A model generated the notes under the pieces. It was not told the origin of the DNA. It did no database searches and saw only the letters and a list, made by a program, of their open reading frames with translations. A program made the translations under genes and the position numbers. A stretch of 64,000 nucleotides of DNA from contig NZ_KB907791.1 of assembly GCF_000382205.1 (NCBI RefSeq), positions 248,001 through 312,000 on the forward strand. Reading direction: 5' to 3'. This DNA comes from Dyadobacter beijingensis DSM 21582. Its GTDB lineage: Bacteria > Bacteroidota > Bacteroidia > Cytophagales > Spirosomataceae. Positions 55,118 through 63,824 of the stretch are shown piece after piece (position 1 is the stretch's first letter; each line of letters begins with the position of its first letter).

Positions 55118-57052
55118 ATGCGAAAGATCATTTTATTCGCTATGAGCTTGCTCTCGTTTCCGGCGAGCTCGATGGCTCAGAACGCGCAAATGGAAATGCC
55201 CGCCGGCTACGATGCCGTCCGGGAGGGCGTTGCGGCCGGGAAAATCGATACCGTTCAGTATGCTTCGAAAACGGTGGGTACCACGCGCAAAGCTTTGATT
55301 TACACGCCGCCGGGTTACTCCAAAAAGAAAAAATACCCGGTTTTGTACCTGCTGCACGGGATTGGCGGGGATGAAAAGGAGTGGCTGAAAGGCGGCAACC
55401 CGCAGCTGATCCTCGATAATCTGTACGCGGAGAAGAAAATCGAGCCGATGATCGTGGTAATGCCCAACGGCCGGGCGATGAAAGACGACCGCGCGACGGG
55501 CAATATCATGGCACCGGATAAAGTGGCTGCATTTGCGACATTTGAACAGGATTTGCTCACGGACCTCATTCCGTACGTCGAAAAGAAATACCCCGTGCTC
55601 AACGATCGGGAGCACCGCGCCATTGCCGGCCTTTCGATGGGGGGCGGACAGTCCCTGAACTTCGGACTGGGCAACCTCGACCGGTTCGCATGGGTAGGCG
55701 GTTTCTCGTCGGCGCCCAACACGAAGATGCCGCAGGAGCTGATGCCGAAGCCGGAAGAGGCGAAAAAACAACTGAAAATGCTTTTCATTTCCTGCGGGGA
55801 CGACGACCGCCTCATCACATTCAGCAAGCGTACGCACGAATACCTGTTTGAGCACGACGTGCCGCACGTATACTACATCGAGCCGGGCGTCCACGATTTC
55901 AAGGTCTGGAAAAATGGCTTGTACATGTTTTCGCAGTTCTTGTTCAAACCGGTTGACGTGAAGTCGCTTTCCAGATACACCATTCTCGGCACACCGGCAT
56001 CGACCAACATCCGCTCGGCCAAATTCCCGCAGATCCTGCCCGATAACCGGGTAGTGTTCCGCACCAAGGCGCCCAATGCACAGAAAGTGCAGGTCGATTT
56101 GGGTAAAAAATACGATATGGCGAAAGATACGGCCGGTTTCTGGTCTGTCACGACAGATTCGATCGGGGAGGGCTTCCACTACTATTCGCTGCTGATCGAC
56201 GGCGTCGCATTGGCCGACCCGGCCAGCGAGACCTTTTATGGTATGGGCAGGATGGCCAGCGGCATTGAAATCCCCTTTCGTAAAGGAGGCTACTATGCCC
56301 TGCGGGAAGTGCCGCACGGGGATGTGCGCATCCGGCGCTATTTTTCCAAAGCGAGCAATGGCTGGCGCGAAATGTATATCTACACCCCGCCGGGCTACGA
56401 TACTTCGACGGAAAAATATCCCGTACTCTACCTGCTCCACGGCGGCGGCGAGGACCAGCGCGGCTGGGCAACGCAGGGAAAAACCAACCTCATCCTGGAT
56501 AACCTGATCTCCGAAGGCAAGGCCAAGCCGATGCTCATCGTGATGATGGACGGCAACTCCGGCACCCCGCTGGGGCCCGGCAGCCTCGGCACGGCGGGCG
56601 ATGGTTTTTTGAAAGCATTCGAAAATGAATTGAAACAAGGCGCCATGCCGTTTGTCGAAAGTACCTACCGTGTCGAGGCGAACGCGGCCAACCGGGCGCT
56701 GGCGGGGCTGTCTATGGGCGGCATACAAACGCTCTATGCTGGGGTGAAAAACAGCGACATGTTCTCTTCGCTGGGTGTTTTCAGCTCGGGCTGGTTTGCC
56801 AATAACAACGCGTTGTCAGGCCCGCATTACGAGTTTGCCAAAACCAATGCGACCTTGATCAACAGCAACCTGAAAAACTTCTGGATCTCGATGGGCGGAC
56901 CGGAGGACATTGCCTTCAAGAACTGCAAGATCATGCTCGCGAAGTACGACGAGCTCGGCATCAAATACCAGTACAGCGAGTATCCCGGCGGACACACGTG
57001 GCCGGTTTGGCGCCACGATCTGTTCGGGTTTGCCCAGTTGTTATTTAAATAA
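55118..57052 (+). CDS. Double CE1 esterase (CE1-CBM48-like-CE1), acetyl/feruloyl xylan esterase
   Basis: 644 residues with a signal peptide (ending SSMAQ). The first CE1 domain (about 55-285) has YPVLYLLHGIGGDEKEW, nucleophile Ser173 in GLSMGGGQS and His in EPGVHDFKVW. A beta-sandwich of the CBM48 type follows (about 300-385, LPDNRVVFRTKAPNAQKVQV). The second CE1 domain (about 400-644) has YPVLYLLHGGGEDQRGW, Ser532 in GLSMGGIQT and His in PGGHTWPVW. Both halves keep Ser and His and should be active. Fused acetyl- and feruloyl-esterases are known from Bacteroidota xylan loci; which half does which is not readable. It lies 31 bp after GH95. Confidence 0.9.
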   Translation: MRKIILFAMSLLSFPASSMAQNAQMEMPAGYDAVREGVAAGKIDTVQYASKTVGTTRKALIYTPPGYSKKKKYPVLYLLHGIGGDEKEWLKGGNPQLILDNLYAEKKIEPMIVVMPNGRAMKDDRATGNIMAPDKVAAFATFEQDLLTDLIPYVEKKYPVLNDREHRAIAGLSMGGGQSLNFGLGNLDRFAWVGGFSSAPNTKMPQELMPKPEEAKKQLKMLFISCGDDDRLITFSKRTHEYLFEHDVPHVYYIEPGVHDFKVWKNGLYMFSQFLFKPVDVKSLSRYTILGTPASTNIRSAKFPQILPDNRVVFRTKAPNAQKVQVDLGKKYDMAKDTAGFWSVTTDSIGEGFHYYSLLIDGVALADPASETFYGMGRMASGIEIPFRKGGYYALREVPHGDVRIRRYFSKASNGWREMYIYTPPGYDTSTEKYPVLYLLHGGGEDQRGWATQGKTNLILDNLISEGKAKPMLIVMMDGNSGTPLGPGSLGTAGDGFLKAFENELKQGAMPFVESTYRVEANAANRALAGLSMGGIQTLYAGVKNSDMFSSLGVFSSGWFANNNALSGPHYEFAKTNATLINSNLKNFWISMGGPEDIAFKNCKIMLAKYDELGIKYQYSEYPGGHTWPVWRHDLFGFAQLLFK

Positions 57053-57062
57053 TGTATTCACC

Positions 57063-58151
57063 ATGATGAAGAACAACCTCACCCGCTACCGGGCGCTGCT
57101 CTGGGGCATGTGCCTGGCCGCAATGGCGGCGCCCGGACAACTGATTGCCCAAAAAACATTGAAGGATGCATATAAAGGCTATTTCCCCGTCGGCGTGGCC
57201 GTGGCTCCGAGAAACCTCACAGGTCCCGACGCCGAATTGATCATACAGCAATTTGCCAGCATCACGCCGGAAAATGCCATGAAGATGGGGCCTATCCATC
57301 CCGAACCCGACCGGTACCATTGGCAGGATGCCGACGCCATCGTTGCTTTCGCGCAAAAGAACGGCATGAAAGTGCGGGGGCACACGCTGTGCTGGCATAA
57401 CCAGACGCCGAAATGGTTTTTCACGGACGCCGAAGGAAAGCCGGTGGACCGGGAAACGCTGCTCGCGCGGCTGAAACAGCATATCGACGAGGTGGTGGGC
57501 CGTTATAAAGGCAAAATCTACGCGTGGGATGTCGTGAATGAAGCAGTACCCGACACCAGTTCCAGCATTTACCGGAAGTCGAAGTTTTATGAGATTATCG
57601 GGGAAGATTATATCGAAAAGGCATTTGAATATGCCCACGCGGCCGATCCGAATGCGCTATTGTTTTATAACGACTACAACACGGAAAACGCTGTCAAACG
57701 GGAGAAGATCTTCCAATTGCTGAAAAAACTGAAAGCGAAAAATGTACCGGTGCACGGAGTGGGATTGCAAGGGCACTGGTCGGTGTACGAGCCGTCGGCG
57801 GAGGAGCTTGAAAAATCGATTACCCGGTTTTCCAGCCTGGGACTGGCCGTCCAAATCACCGAACTGGACGTGTCGGTACATGCCAAGGAGCACGAACGCA
57901 GGCAGAAAAAGCCAACCGATACCGCCGAACTCACACCGGAAATGGCAGCCAGGCAGAATGCGCAATACAAAATGCTTTTCGATGTTTTCCGAAAACACAA
58001 AGGAACGCTGACGGGCGTGACTTTCTGGAATGTATCCGATAAATCGACCTGGCTAGACAATTTCCCCGTACCCGGCCGGAAAGATTACCCCTTATTGTTT
58101 GACGAGAACTACAAACCGAAACCAGCCTTTTTCCAGGTCGTCGATTTCTGA
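57063..58151 (+). CDS. Glycoside hydrolase family 10 endo-1,4-beta-xylanase
   Basis: 362 residues: signal peptide (ending QLIAQ), then one GH10 barrel. SITPENAMKMGPIHP, GHTLCWHNQTPKWFF, the acid/base Glu160 in WDVVNEAVPD and the nucleophile Glu267 in QITELDVSVH are all present; HGVGLQGHWSV and FWNVSDKSTWLDNFP are also diagnostic. It hydrolyses the internal beta-1,4 bonds of xylan. There is no carbohydrate-binding module and no lipobox. It starts 11 bp after the double esterase and is the last gene of the locus, followed by a terminator. Confidence 0.95.
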   Translation: MMKNNLTRYRALLWGMCLAAMAAPGQLIAQKTLKDAYKGYFPVGVAVAPRNLTGPDAELIIQQFASITPENAMKMGPIHPEPDRYHWQDADAIVAFAQKNGMKVRGHTLCWHNQTPKWFFTDAEGKPVDRETLLARLKQHIDEVVGRYKGKIYAWDVVNEAVPDTSSSIYRKSKFYEIIGEDYIEKAFEYAHAADPNALLFYNDYNTENAVKREKIFQLLKKLKAKNVPVHGVGLQGHWSVYEPSAEELEKSITRFSSLGLAVQITELDVSVHAKEHERRQKKPTDTAELTPEMAARQNAQYKMLFDVFRKHKGTLTGVTFWNVSDKSTWLDNFPVPGRKDYPLLFDENYKPKPAFFQVVDF

Positions 58152-58249
58152 ATATCAGCCGGCAGCCCTGGCGCCATGCAGGATTGACATGGCACAAAAG
58201 ATAACCTGGACCTTGCCAAAAGGTTCTGTTAGATGTGGTAGTGAATCTT

Positions 58250-58282
58250 GACCGAAGGGCTGCTTTCGGTCAATTTTGTTTT
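58250..58282 (+). terminator. Rho-independent terminator of the xylan locus
   Basis: A 7-bp stem (GACCGAA / TTCGGTC) with an 8-base loop is followed by AATTTTGTTTTA. It lies about 100 bases after the GH10 stop and closes the + strand gene series that starts at 42218. Confidence 0.75.
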
Positions 58283-58374
58283 ATTGAATGGGGGATTACA
58301 ACCTATTTCGACACTCTTCATAGCGTGACTCCCGACGGCCTAGATACGATTGCGGGCAGCCGACATTTATGCCT

Positions 58375-59604
58375 TCAAGATACGTTGCCGGGGGCAAGCA
58401 TACCATATTCCGGCAAAGGCTTGCCATCCATCGTCATTTCTTCCTCCGGGTCCGACTTGCTGAAAAGGCCTGCTACCTTTTGCACCGCGTCGCTGGCGAT
58501 GACGCCCATGACCGTATTCACGATCGAAACGCCGAGGGCTGTTTTGGGGTAGGCCAGCCGCGGGACGCCGGGGGGCAGGTCCTGGACGGATTCTGCATAA
58601 GGCCGCATCAGCGACTCGTACGCTTTCAAACCATCCCGATAGTCGGCATGCCGTGCGAGCTCGCCGCCCAGAATGTAGGCGCCCACAATGGCCAGCGTGG
58701 CACCTTTTCCGGAAACAGGCGAGGGACAGCAAGCGGCGTCGCCTACCATGGCAAAGCGGCCCGCCGACCATTTCGGTGCTTTAATTTGCCCGATACCGTC
58801 GAAGTACAGGTCGTCGCTTTTCTCCACTTCCCGGGCCAGGCGCGGCGCTTCCCAACCGCAGCCATCGAGGCGTTCGAGCAGGAGCGGCTTGTGATCGGCC
58901 TTTTCAAGCTTGTGGTATTCTTCTTCGGGAAGCAGGAAGTTGATCGACGCGCGCGTGGTGCCCTGCCTGTCTGGCCGCAGCAACAGCACCCGCGAGTCGT
59001 CGGCGGTGTACCAACGTGCCCAGTCCGTATCGGTTTCGGCTTTTTCGATGGTCAGGTAAGCGGTGCACATGCCGAGGTATCTGAATTCGGGCTCATCGCC
59101 GAACATCAGTTTCCGGGTTTTGGAACGAATGCCGTCGGCAGCGATCACCAGGTCGTAACTTCCCGAGTGTCCTCTGGCGAAATGCACGCGTGCCTCCTGT
59201 TCATCTTGTTCGAGGCTTTCGATCTGATCGTCGAAGAGGTATTCGACATCATTTTTTGTAAGATTGTAAAGAATCTCAACCAAATCGCCGCGTACAATTT
59301 CCAGTTCCTGGGTAAGGCTGGCGGCGCCTTCTTTGGGAAAACTGGCGGTCACCTCGTTGTTCTTGTCGACCCACTGCGTACCGACTTCCCCGGTATTGGC
59401 CGCCTTGATCGCATCCAGGATGCCCATCCATTCGGCCACCCTGCGCGCCGGTCCGTTTACATCAATGCTCTGCCCGCCGAGCCGCAGCGACGGTGCCCGC
59501 TCTACGATGGAGACTTCAAAGCCAAACTTGCTCAGCCAGTAGGCCAGGACCGGCCCGGCAATGCTAGCACCTGCTATCAGTACTTTCCGTTTTTTATTTT
59601 CCAC
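58375..59604 (-). CDS. FAD-dependent monooxygenase (PHBH fold, TetX-like)
   Basis: 409 residues. The N-terminal FAD-binding motif is VLIAGASIAGPVLAYWLSKF followed by Glu/Arg (EVSIVERAP). Then come the DG motif region LVIAADGIRSKTRKLMFG and the second FAD motif FAMVGDAACCPSPVSGKGAT. These define the group A aromatic hydroxylase fold that includes TetX. Similarity in layout does not show tetracycline modification, so I give no symbol. Its start overlaps the end of the DUF4174 gene by 11 bp on the same strand, implying an operon with that gene first. Confidence 0.9.
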   Translation of the reverse strand: MENKKRKVLIAGASIAGPVLAYWLSKFGFEVSIVERAPSLRLGGQSIDVNGPARRVAEWMGILDAIKAANTGEVGTQWVDKNNEVTASFPKEGAASLTQELEIVRGDLVEILYNLTKNDVEYLFDDQIESLEQDEQEARVHFARGHSGSYDLVIAADGIRSKTRKLMFGDEPEFRYLGMCTAYLTIEKAETDTDWARWYTADDSRVLLLRPDRQGTTRASINFLLPEEEYHKLEKADHKPLLLERLDGCGWEAPRLAREVEKSDDLYFDGIGQIKAPKWSAGRFAMVGDAACCPSPVSGKGATLAIVGAYILGGELARHADYRDGLKAYESLMRPYAESVQDLPPGVPRLAYPKTALGVSIVNTVMGVIASDAVQKVAGLFSKSDPEEEMTMDGKPLPEYGMLAPGNVS

Positions 59605-59968
59605 CGCGTGCTTTCTCTTTTAGTTCATTTTTCCGCATCGGCATCGCATCGATCAGTCCGAATAATTTTTCCGCCGAAACCACCTCCGCCGACCGCAGCT
59701 TTTCACCTCCGTCTCGGCCGACCAGTATAAATGTGAAAGAGTTTGCCCGGTCGACGTCCCACTTCTTCCATTGCGGGCTATCTTTTTCGGAATCGGTCAC
59801 GAGCGTCACTTTGATATCCCTTTCACGGATATCCTGCCGATGTGCGTCAAAAATGGTGGCTTGCGCCTTTTGTTTTTCTAAACCATCTTTTGTGTAGAAC
59901 AGTAAAACCTCGCGTGGCTGGTCGGGCATGGCGGCTATCAGGATAAGTATCGTTAGCAGTATTTTCAT
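59594..59968 (-). CDS. DUF4174 domain protein
   Basis: 124 residues. A hydrophobic N-terminus (MKILLTILILIAAMPDQPRE) acts as signal or anchor. PREVLLFYTKDGLEKQKAQ, IFDAHRQDIRERDIKVTLVT, FTFILVGRDGGEKLRSAEVV and KLFGLIDAMPMRKNEL match DUF4174, a thioredoxin-like fold without a CxxC. The family function is unknown. The start at 59968 is chosen because upstream codons add no similarity. The gene overlaps the FAD monooxygenase start by 11 bp. Confidence 0.85.
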   Translation of the reverse strand: MKILLTILILIAAMPDQPREVLLFYTKDGLEKQKAQATIFDAHRQDIRERDIKVTLVTDSEKDSPQWKKWDVDRANSFTFILVGRDGGEKLRSAEVVSAEKLFGLIDAMPMRKNELKEKARGGK

Positions 59969-60110
59969 AAACACGTTATTATCAAATACTCTGCCAGAGT
60001 CTCTTCTCTTTTTGTCTTCCACAGCCTTGTGTATGGTAAAACAGGCGACCTGGTCATACCCCTGGACAGCCATCATGATCTGCTTTTCTCATTGGGTTGG
60101 TACCCGAAAT

Positions 60111-60141
60111 GCAGCCTGACGGATCAGCTCCGCCAGGCTGC
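60111..60141 (-). terminator. Terminator hairpin of the spondin-type gene
   Basis: An 8-bp stem (GCAGCCTG / CAGGCTGC) encloses a second stem (CGGA / TCCG) with a 5-base loop, directly past the stop at 60146 on the minus strand. The T-tract is weak. Confidence 0.6.
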
Positions 60142-60145
60142 GCGT

Positions 60146-61432
60146 TTACTGTAATGTGACCTTGATAATGCTGCCGATGCCCGGTAGCGTGGTGAACTTG
60201 TTGGGGTTCGGCACGAGGGCAATGGGTTTGCTTTCACTCAGCGGGGTGCCGGCGAGGTTAAACTGGGTGATACCTGCGCCCGGAAACTGGTCGAGTGCCG
60301 TGCCGTTGTCGTACAATGCTACCGCGCCCGAAACATCACCGGTTGTATGTCCGTCGATATCATTACCGCCGGTGGAGAAAAACCAGTCGTTCGAAAATCC
60401 GTACATAGTCGCGATCGCGATGCGGTCGCCGGCGGCGAGGGAGAGTGCCTGCGATACTTTGCCCCCGGCATTACCGCCGATCATCGGCAGGAGTACCGTA
60501 CTGGCCGGCTCTTTGAGCACATACACGTTCTTAATGCCCGGTTTTCCCTGTAAATAGGCCGCGAGCACATCTGCATTGCCTTTTTGTGCGAGGTCTTTCA
60601 GGCCCTGGCCACGGTCGTTTTCACCAGTTTTGAAAAATGGGTTTTCAGTGCCGTTGTAAACAACTACCAACACGGGCGAAAGCGGCGTGAAAATGCCGGT
60701 CTGGCCGGTCAGTAGCGCACTTAACGGCGCATTGTCGCCTGCTTCGGCAATGCGGGTCAGCGCATCGGTGGTGGGTTTGCCGGCGGCATAGATCGGTTCG
60801 GGCAGCAGCAGGTTTCCTCCCGCCACATATGAAATGGCCCACACGCCCGGACTGAACGGCGTCTCATTCGCCGTTCCGCCCGACTGGTTTTGGATGGTGA
60901 CGGTGAACATCGAATTGCCGTCGTACGCAAGCGACACTTTCATCAGCTGGGATGAGGGCAAAAATGCATGGCCGTAGTCATCCATTCCCTTAACTTCCCT
61001 GACCGGCTTCTGCATGGCCTCCGCCGCGCCGGGGTGCGAGAGCGCCATCCCGGGTGCTGCATTTACCCGTGTGCCATTGTCCCAGAGCTTGACCTGTGCC
61101 GACACGTCCCCGGTAATGGGCGTACCATTGTCTTCGTAGAGCCTGATGCCGGGATTTTCAGGAGCAAAAAACAGGTCGTTGCTCCATCCGTACATCGTGG
61201 CGAACGTCAGTCGCTGGTTTTTGGCTGCCGAAAAGGAAAAAGAAACGGATTGTCCCGGCAGGATCACGGGCGGAGTTCCGGTACCTTTGAATGTGCCTGA
61301 TTCCACGAGTGGTTTACCGTCGAGCACGTTCTCTATCGTAATGCTTTTGGCAGTTGGCTGCGGGTCGTGGTCCTTGGTGCAGGAGCTGAGAATGAGGGCT
61401 GTCAGTGAAAGCCCGAGCAATGGTTTGATCAT
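60146..61432 (-). CDS. Spondin-type lipoprotein with two related halves
   Basis: 428 residues. Lipobox LILSSC with Cys18 or so. Two homologous domains are visible: LTFATMYGWSNDLFFAP with GDVSAQVKLWDNGT (about 75-125) and IAIATMYGFSNDWFFST with GDVSGAVALYDNGT (about 340-395). FATMYGxSNDxFF is characteristic of the bacterial spondin_N domain, found in animal F-spondin and in surface lipoproteins of marine and soil bacteria. No enzyme motif is seen; a binding or matrix role is likely. The start at 61432 (MIKPLLGL) gives a proper lipoprotein signal. It is divergent from the OmpR-type regulator. Confidence 0.85.
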   Translation of the reverse strand: MIKPLLGLSLTALILSSCTKDHDPQPTAKSITIENVLDGKPLVESGTFKGTGTPPVILPGQSVSFSFSAAKNQRLTFATMYGWSNDLFFAPENPGIRLYEDNGTPITGDVSAQVKLWDNGTRVNAAPGMALSHPGAAEAMQKPVREVKGMDDYGHAFLPSSQLMKVSLAYDGNSMFTVTIQNQSGGTANETPFSPGVWAISYVAGGNLLLPEPIYAAGKPTTDALTRIAEAGDNAPLSALLTGQTGIFTPLSPVLVVVYNGTENPFFKTGENDRGQGLKDLAQKGNADVLAAYLQGKPGIKNVYVLKEPASTVLLPMIGGNAGGKVSQALSLAAGDRIAIATMYGFSNDWFFSTGGNDIDGHTTGDVSGAVALYDNGTALDQFPGAGITQFNLAGTPLSESKPIALVPNPNKFTTLPGIGSIIKVTLQ

Positions 61433-61507
61433 CCGTTCTGATGTTTTGCGTGTTTGGATGATGCAAAGCAAAAGACACCGTATCCCGCAGCAGTTACGGA
61501 ATTATAA

Positions 61508-61515
61508 CAAAAGTA
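61508..61515 (-). promoter_or_regulatory. Candidate -7 box of the spondin-type gene
   Basis: On the minus strand this reads TACTTTTG (TAnnTTTG), 76 bases before the start at 61432. The -33 element is not evident. Confidence 0.4.
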
Positions 61516-61571
61516 TCACAGTGGCCTTTCGCGCTGTTTTATTTGTAAACTTTGCAGAAAATCAGTGGATA

Positions 61572-62276
61572 ATGGATACTAAAAATGTACTGGTCATCGA
61601 AGACGACAGCGCGATTACCGAGCTGCTGACCATCCATCTGGCCGATCTGGGCTGCAAGGTGGTGAGCGAGAAAAACGGGCAGAACGGGCTAACCCGCGCA
61701 GTCGATTCCGCATTCGATCTAATTATCCTCGACGTGATGCTGCCCGGGCTAAACGGCATGGAGGTATGCCGCAAAATCAGGCAAACCGACCGGCAGACGC
61801 CTATTATGATGCTGACCGCGCGATCGGAGGAGATCGACAAGGTGATGGGTCTCGAAACCGGTGCAGACGACTACCTGACCAAGCCTTTCAGCGTGCGCGA
61901 GTTCATCGCCCGCGTGCGCGTGATATTCCGTCGAGCCGAGGAAAAAGGCCGTTACAGCACTCCTATGGCCCCACAGATCCGCATCGCGGGACTGGAAATC
62001 GATGTAGACAAACGGAAGGTCGTACTGCACGGGGAGCGGATCGAGCTGTCGCCGCGGGAGTTTGAGCTGATCGTGCTGCTGGCATCCAATCCGGGGAGAA
62101 GTTACAGCCGCAAGCAGTTGCTGAGCCTGGTATGGGGATATGACTTCGAGGGATACGAGCATACGGTCAACACCCATATCAACCGGTTGAGGGGAAAAAT
62201 AGAAGCCGACGCTTCCAATCCGTCATTTGTATTAACCACCTGGGGCATTGGCTACCGGTTTAACGAGGATCTCTGA
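61572..62276 (+). CDS. OmpR/PhoB-type response regulator
   Basis: 234 residues. The receiver domain has acidic pocket Glu10-Asp11-Asp12, phospho-acceptor Asp54 in LIILDVMLPGLNG, Thr in MLTAR and Lys in YLTKPF. The C-terminal winged helix contains LSPREFELIVLLASNPGRSY and the recognition region YEHTVNTHINRLRGKIE ending GIGYRFNEDL. The start at 61572 follows AATGG. The stop is one base before the ATG of the sensor kinase, a tight operon. The regulon is unknown; the divergent spondin-type lipoprotein gene is a candidate. Confidence 0.94.
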   Translation: MDTKNVLVIEDDSAITELLTIHLADLGCKVVSEKNGQNGLTRAVDSAFDLIILDVMLPGLNGMEVCRKIRQTDRQTPIMMLTARSEEIDKVMGLETGADDYLTKPFSVREFIARVRVIFRRAEEKGRYSTPMAPQIRIAGLEIDVDKRKVVLHGERIELSPREFELIVLLASNPGRSYSRKQLLSLVWGYDFEGYEHTVNTHINRLRGKIEADASNPSFVLTTWGIGYRFNEDL

Positions 62277-62277
62277 A

Positions 62278-63759
62278 ATGTCTGTAAAAACCATTCGCGG
62301 AAACCTGCTTTTCTGGAAAATCAGCGCCGTTTTTGCCAGTCTGCTGCTGGTACTTGCGCTAGTATTCGTGCTGATAGGCTCGCGGTTTTCCAAAACCTAC
62401 TATATGGCAGCGCACCAGCAGTTGTACGGCGACATTGCCGGGCATTTGGCCACCTTTACCCAACCTATTAAAAACGGCCGCCCGGATACGACCGTCACGC
62501 ACGACATCATCCATTCGACGATGGTCGCCAACCCGAGTGTGGAAGTGTACCTGCTCGATACGCTCGGAAATATCACCGATTACGTCGTGCCCGAAGCTAC
62601 GGTGCAAATGACGAGGGTGAATATGCGTAATGTCAGGCAATGGCTTACGGCAGAAGGCGGCAAGCGGCCGCTGGGCGATAACCCGAAACGGCCGGGAGAA
62701 GAAAGCATATTTTCGGTCGCGCCCGTGATGGAGCATGGCCGGGTGGCGGGTTATGTGTACGCGGTACTGGCAAGCGAGCGGCAGAAACAGATTCTGGCCG
62801 CGCTGAACGACGACCTGAATTTCCGGCTGGCGTGCTACATATTTTTGGCGGCATTGCTGGGCGCATTTGTCGTCGGCGTCGTTACGTTTTTCCTGATCAC
62901 CGACAGCATTTGCAGCTTTGCCGGGGTCGTCAGGAAGTTTCAGGAGGGGGATTACAAAGCGCGCATTCAGGGGAACGCCAAGGGGAATCTGGGCGTGCTT
63001 ACCTCCACATTTAATGAAATGGCGGACGTGATCGTGGGTAACATCGAGAAGATCACCGCCACCGACCGCTTTCGTCAGGAGCTGATCGCCAACGTCTCCC
63101 ACGACCTTCGCACGCCGCTATCGATCATGCACGGCTACACGGAAACGCTGATGATCAAGGGTGATACGCTATCGCGGGCTGAGATGGAGCGCTATCTGGG
63201 CATCGTGCATGAGGGTACGAAAAAACTCTCGGCTCTCGTGGATCAGCTATTTCAATATGCCAAACTCGAAGCGAATGTGGTAGCGCCGCAGAAGGAATTC
63301 TTTCCGATCGGCGAGCTGCTGTCCGACATTGTGAGCGCCTACCAGCTGAAAGCGCAGGAGCGAAATGTCGACCTGAAACTAATCGTCCCTGCCGCTTTGC
63401 CGCCCGTATTTGCCGACATCAGCCTAACGGAAAGGGTTTTCCAGAACCTGATTGACAATGCATTTAAATTTACGCCCGATGGCGGGGAAATTTCCATTTC
63501 ACTAGCGCACACCGGCGGAAGCGTCACGGCGCGAGTGAGCGACACCGGCATCGGGATTGCCAAGGAATATCAGCAGCAGATCTTCGAGCGCTTCAAACAG
63601 GCCGATCTGCACACGTCGCCTGAAAAGGGCATGGGCCTGGGGCTGGCGATCGTGCGGAAAATCCTCGACCTACACCAAAGCAGCATTCAGGTTTTCAGCC
63701 AGACCGGCGCGGGGACGACTTTCGAGCTGTATCTCGCGACGAGCGTACCGAGCACATAG
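62278..63759 (+). CDS. Sensor histidine kinase of the OmpR-type pair
   Basis: 493 residues. It has an N-terminal membrane helix (about 13-37), an extracytoplasmic sensor domain (about 38-183) and a second helix (about 188-213). A HAMP linker follows (FQEGDYKARIQGNAKGNLGV), then the kinase: H-box NVSHDLRTPLSIM with His275, N-box LIDNAFKFTPDGG, G1 VSDTGIGI, F ERFKQAD and G2 GMGLGLAIV. The start at 62278 lies one base past the regulator stop. The sensor domain is of the dCache/CpxA-like size but is not recognised further. Confidence 0.94.
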   Translation: MSVKTIRGNLLFWKISAVFASLLLVLALVFVLIGSRFSKTYYMAAHQQLYGDIAGHLATFTQPIKNGRPDTTVTHDIIHSTMVANPSVEVYLLDTLGNITDYVVPEATVQMTRVNMRNVRQWLTAEGGKRPLGDNPKRPGEESIFSVAPVMEHGRVAGYVYAVLASERQKQILAALNDDLNFRLACYIFLAALLGAFVVGVVTFFLITDSICSFAGVVRKFQEGDYKARIQGNAKGNLGVLTSTFNEMADVIVGNIEKITATDRFRQELIANVSHDLRTPLSIMHGYTETLMIKGDTLSRAEMERYLGIVHEGTKKLSALVDQLFQYAKLEANVVAPQKEFFPIGELLSDIVSAYQLKAQERNVDLKLIVPAALPPVFADISLTERVFQNLIDNAFKFTPDGGEISISLAHTGGSVTARVSDTGIGIAKEYQQQIFERFKQADLHTSPEKGMGLGLAIVRKILDLHQSSIQVFSQTGAGTTFELYLATSVPST

Positions 63760-63788
63760 CTCCGCCGGGCAAATGCTATGCGCTCGGT
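63747..63788 (+). terminator. Possible terminator after the sensor kinase
   Basis: An imperfect inverted repeat (ACCGAGC-A-CATAG / CTATG-C-GCTCGGT) spans the kinase stop codon. There is no T-run, so the call is tentative. Confidence 0.4.
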
Positions 63789-63824
63789 CCGGCATTGGTG
63801 GTCAGTATCTCGCGGTCAGGAAGG

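Noticed and set aside
55133..56728. 531-codon minus-strand frame opposite the double esterase
   Set aside because: Shadow of the CE1 gene; the plus frame has signal peptide and both catalytic motifs.
58369..59730. 453-codon plus-strand frame opposite the FAD monooxygenase
   Set aside because: The minus strand carries intact FAD-binding motifs and family length; the plus frame has none.
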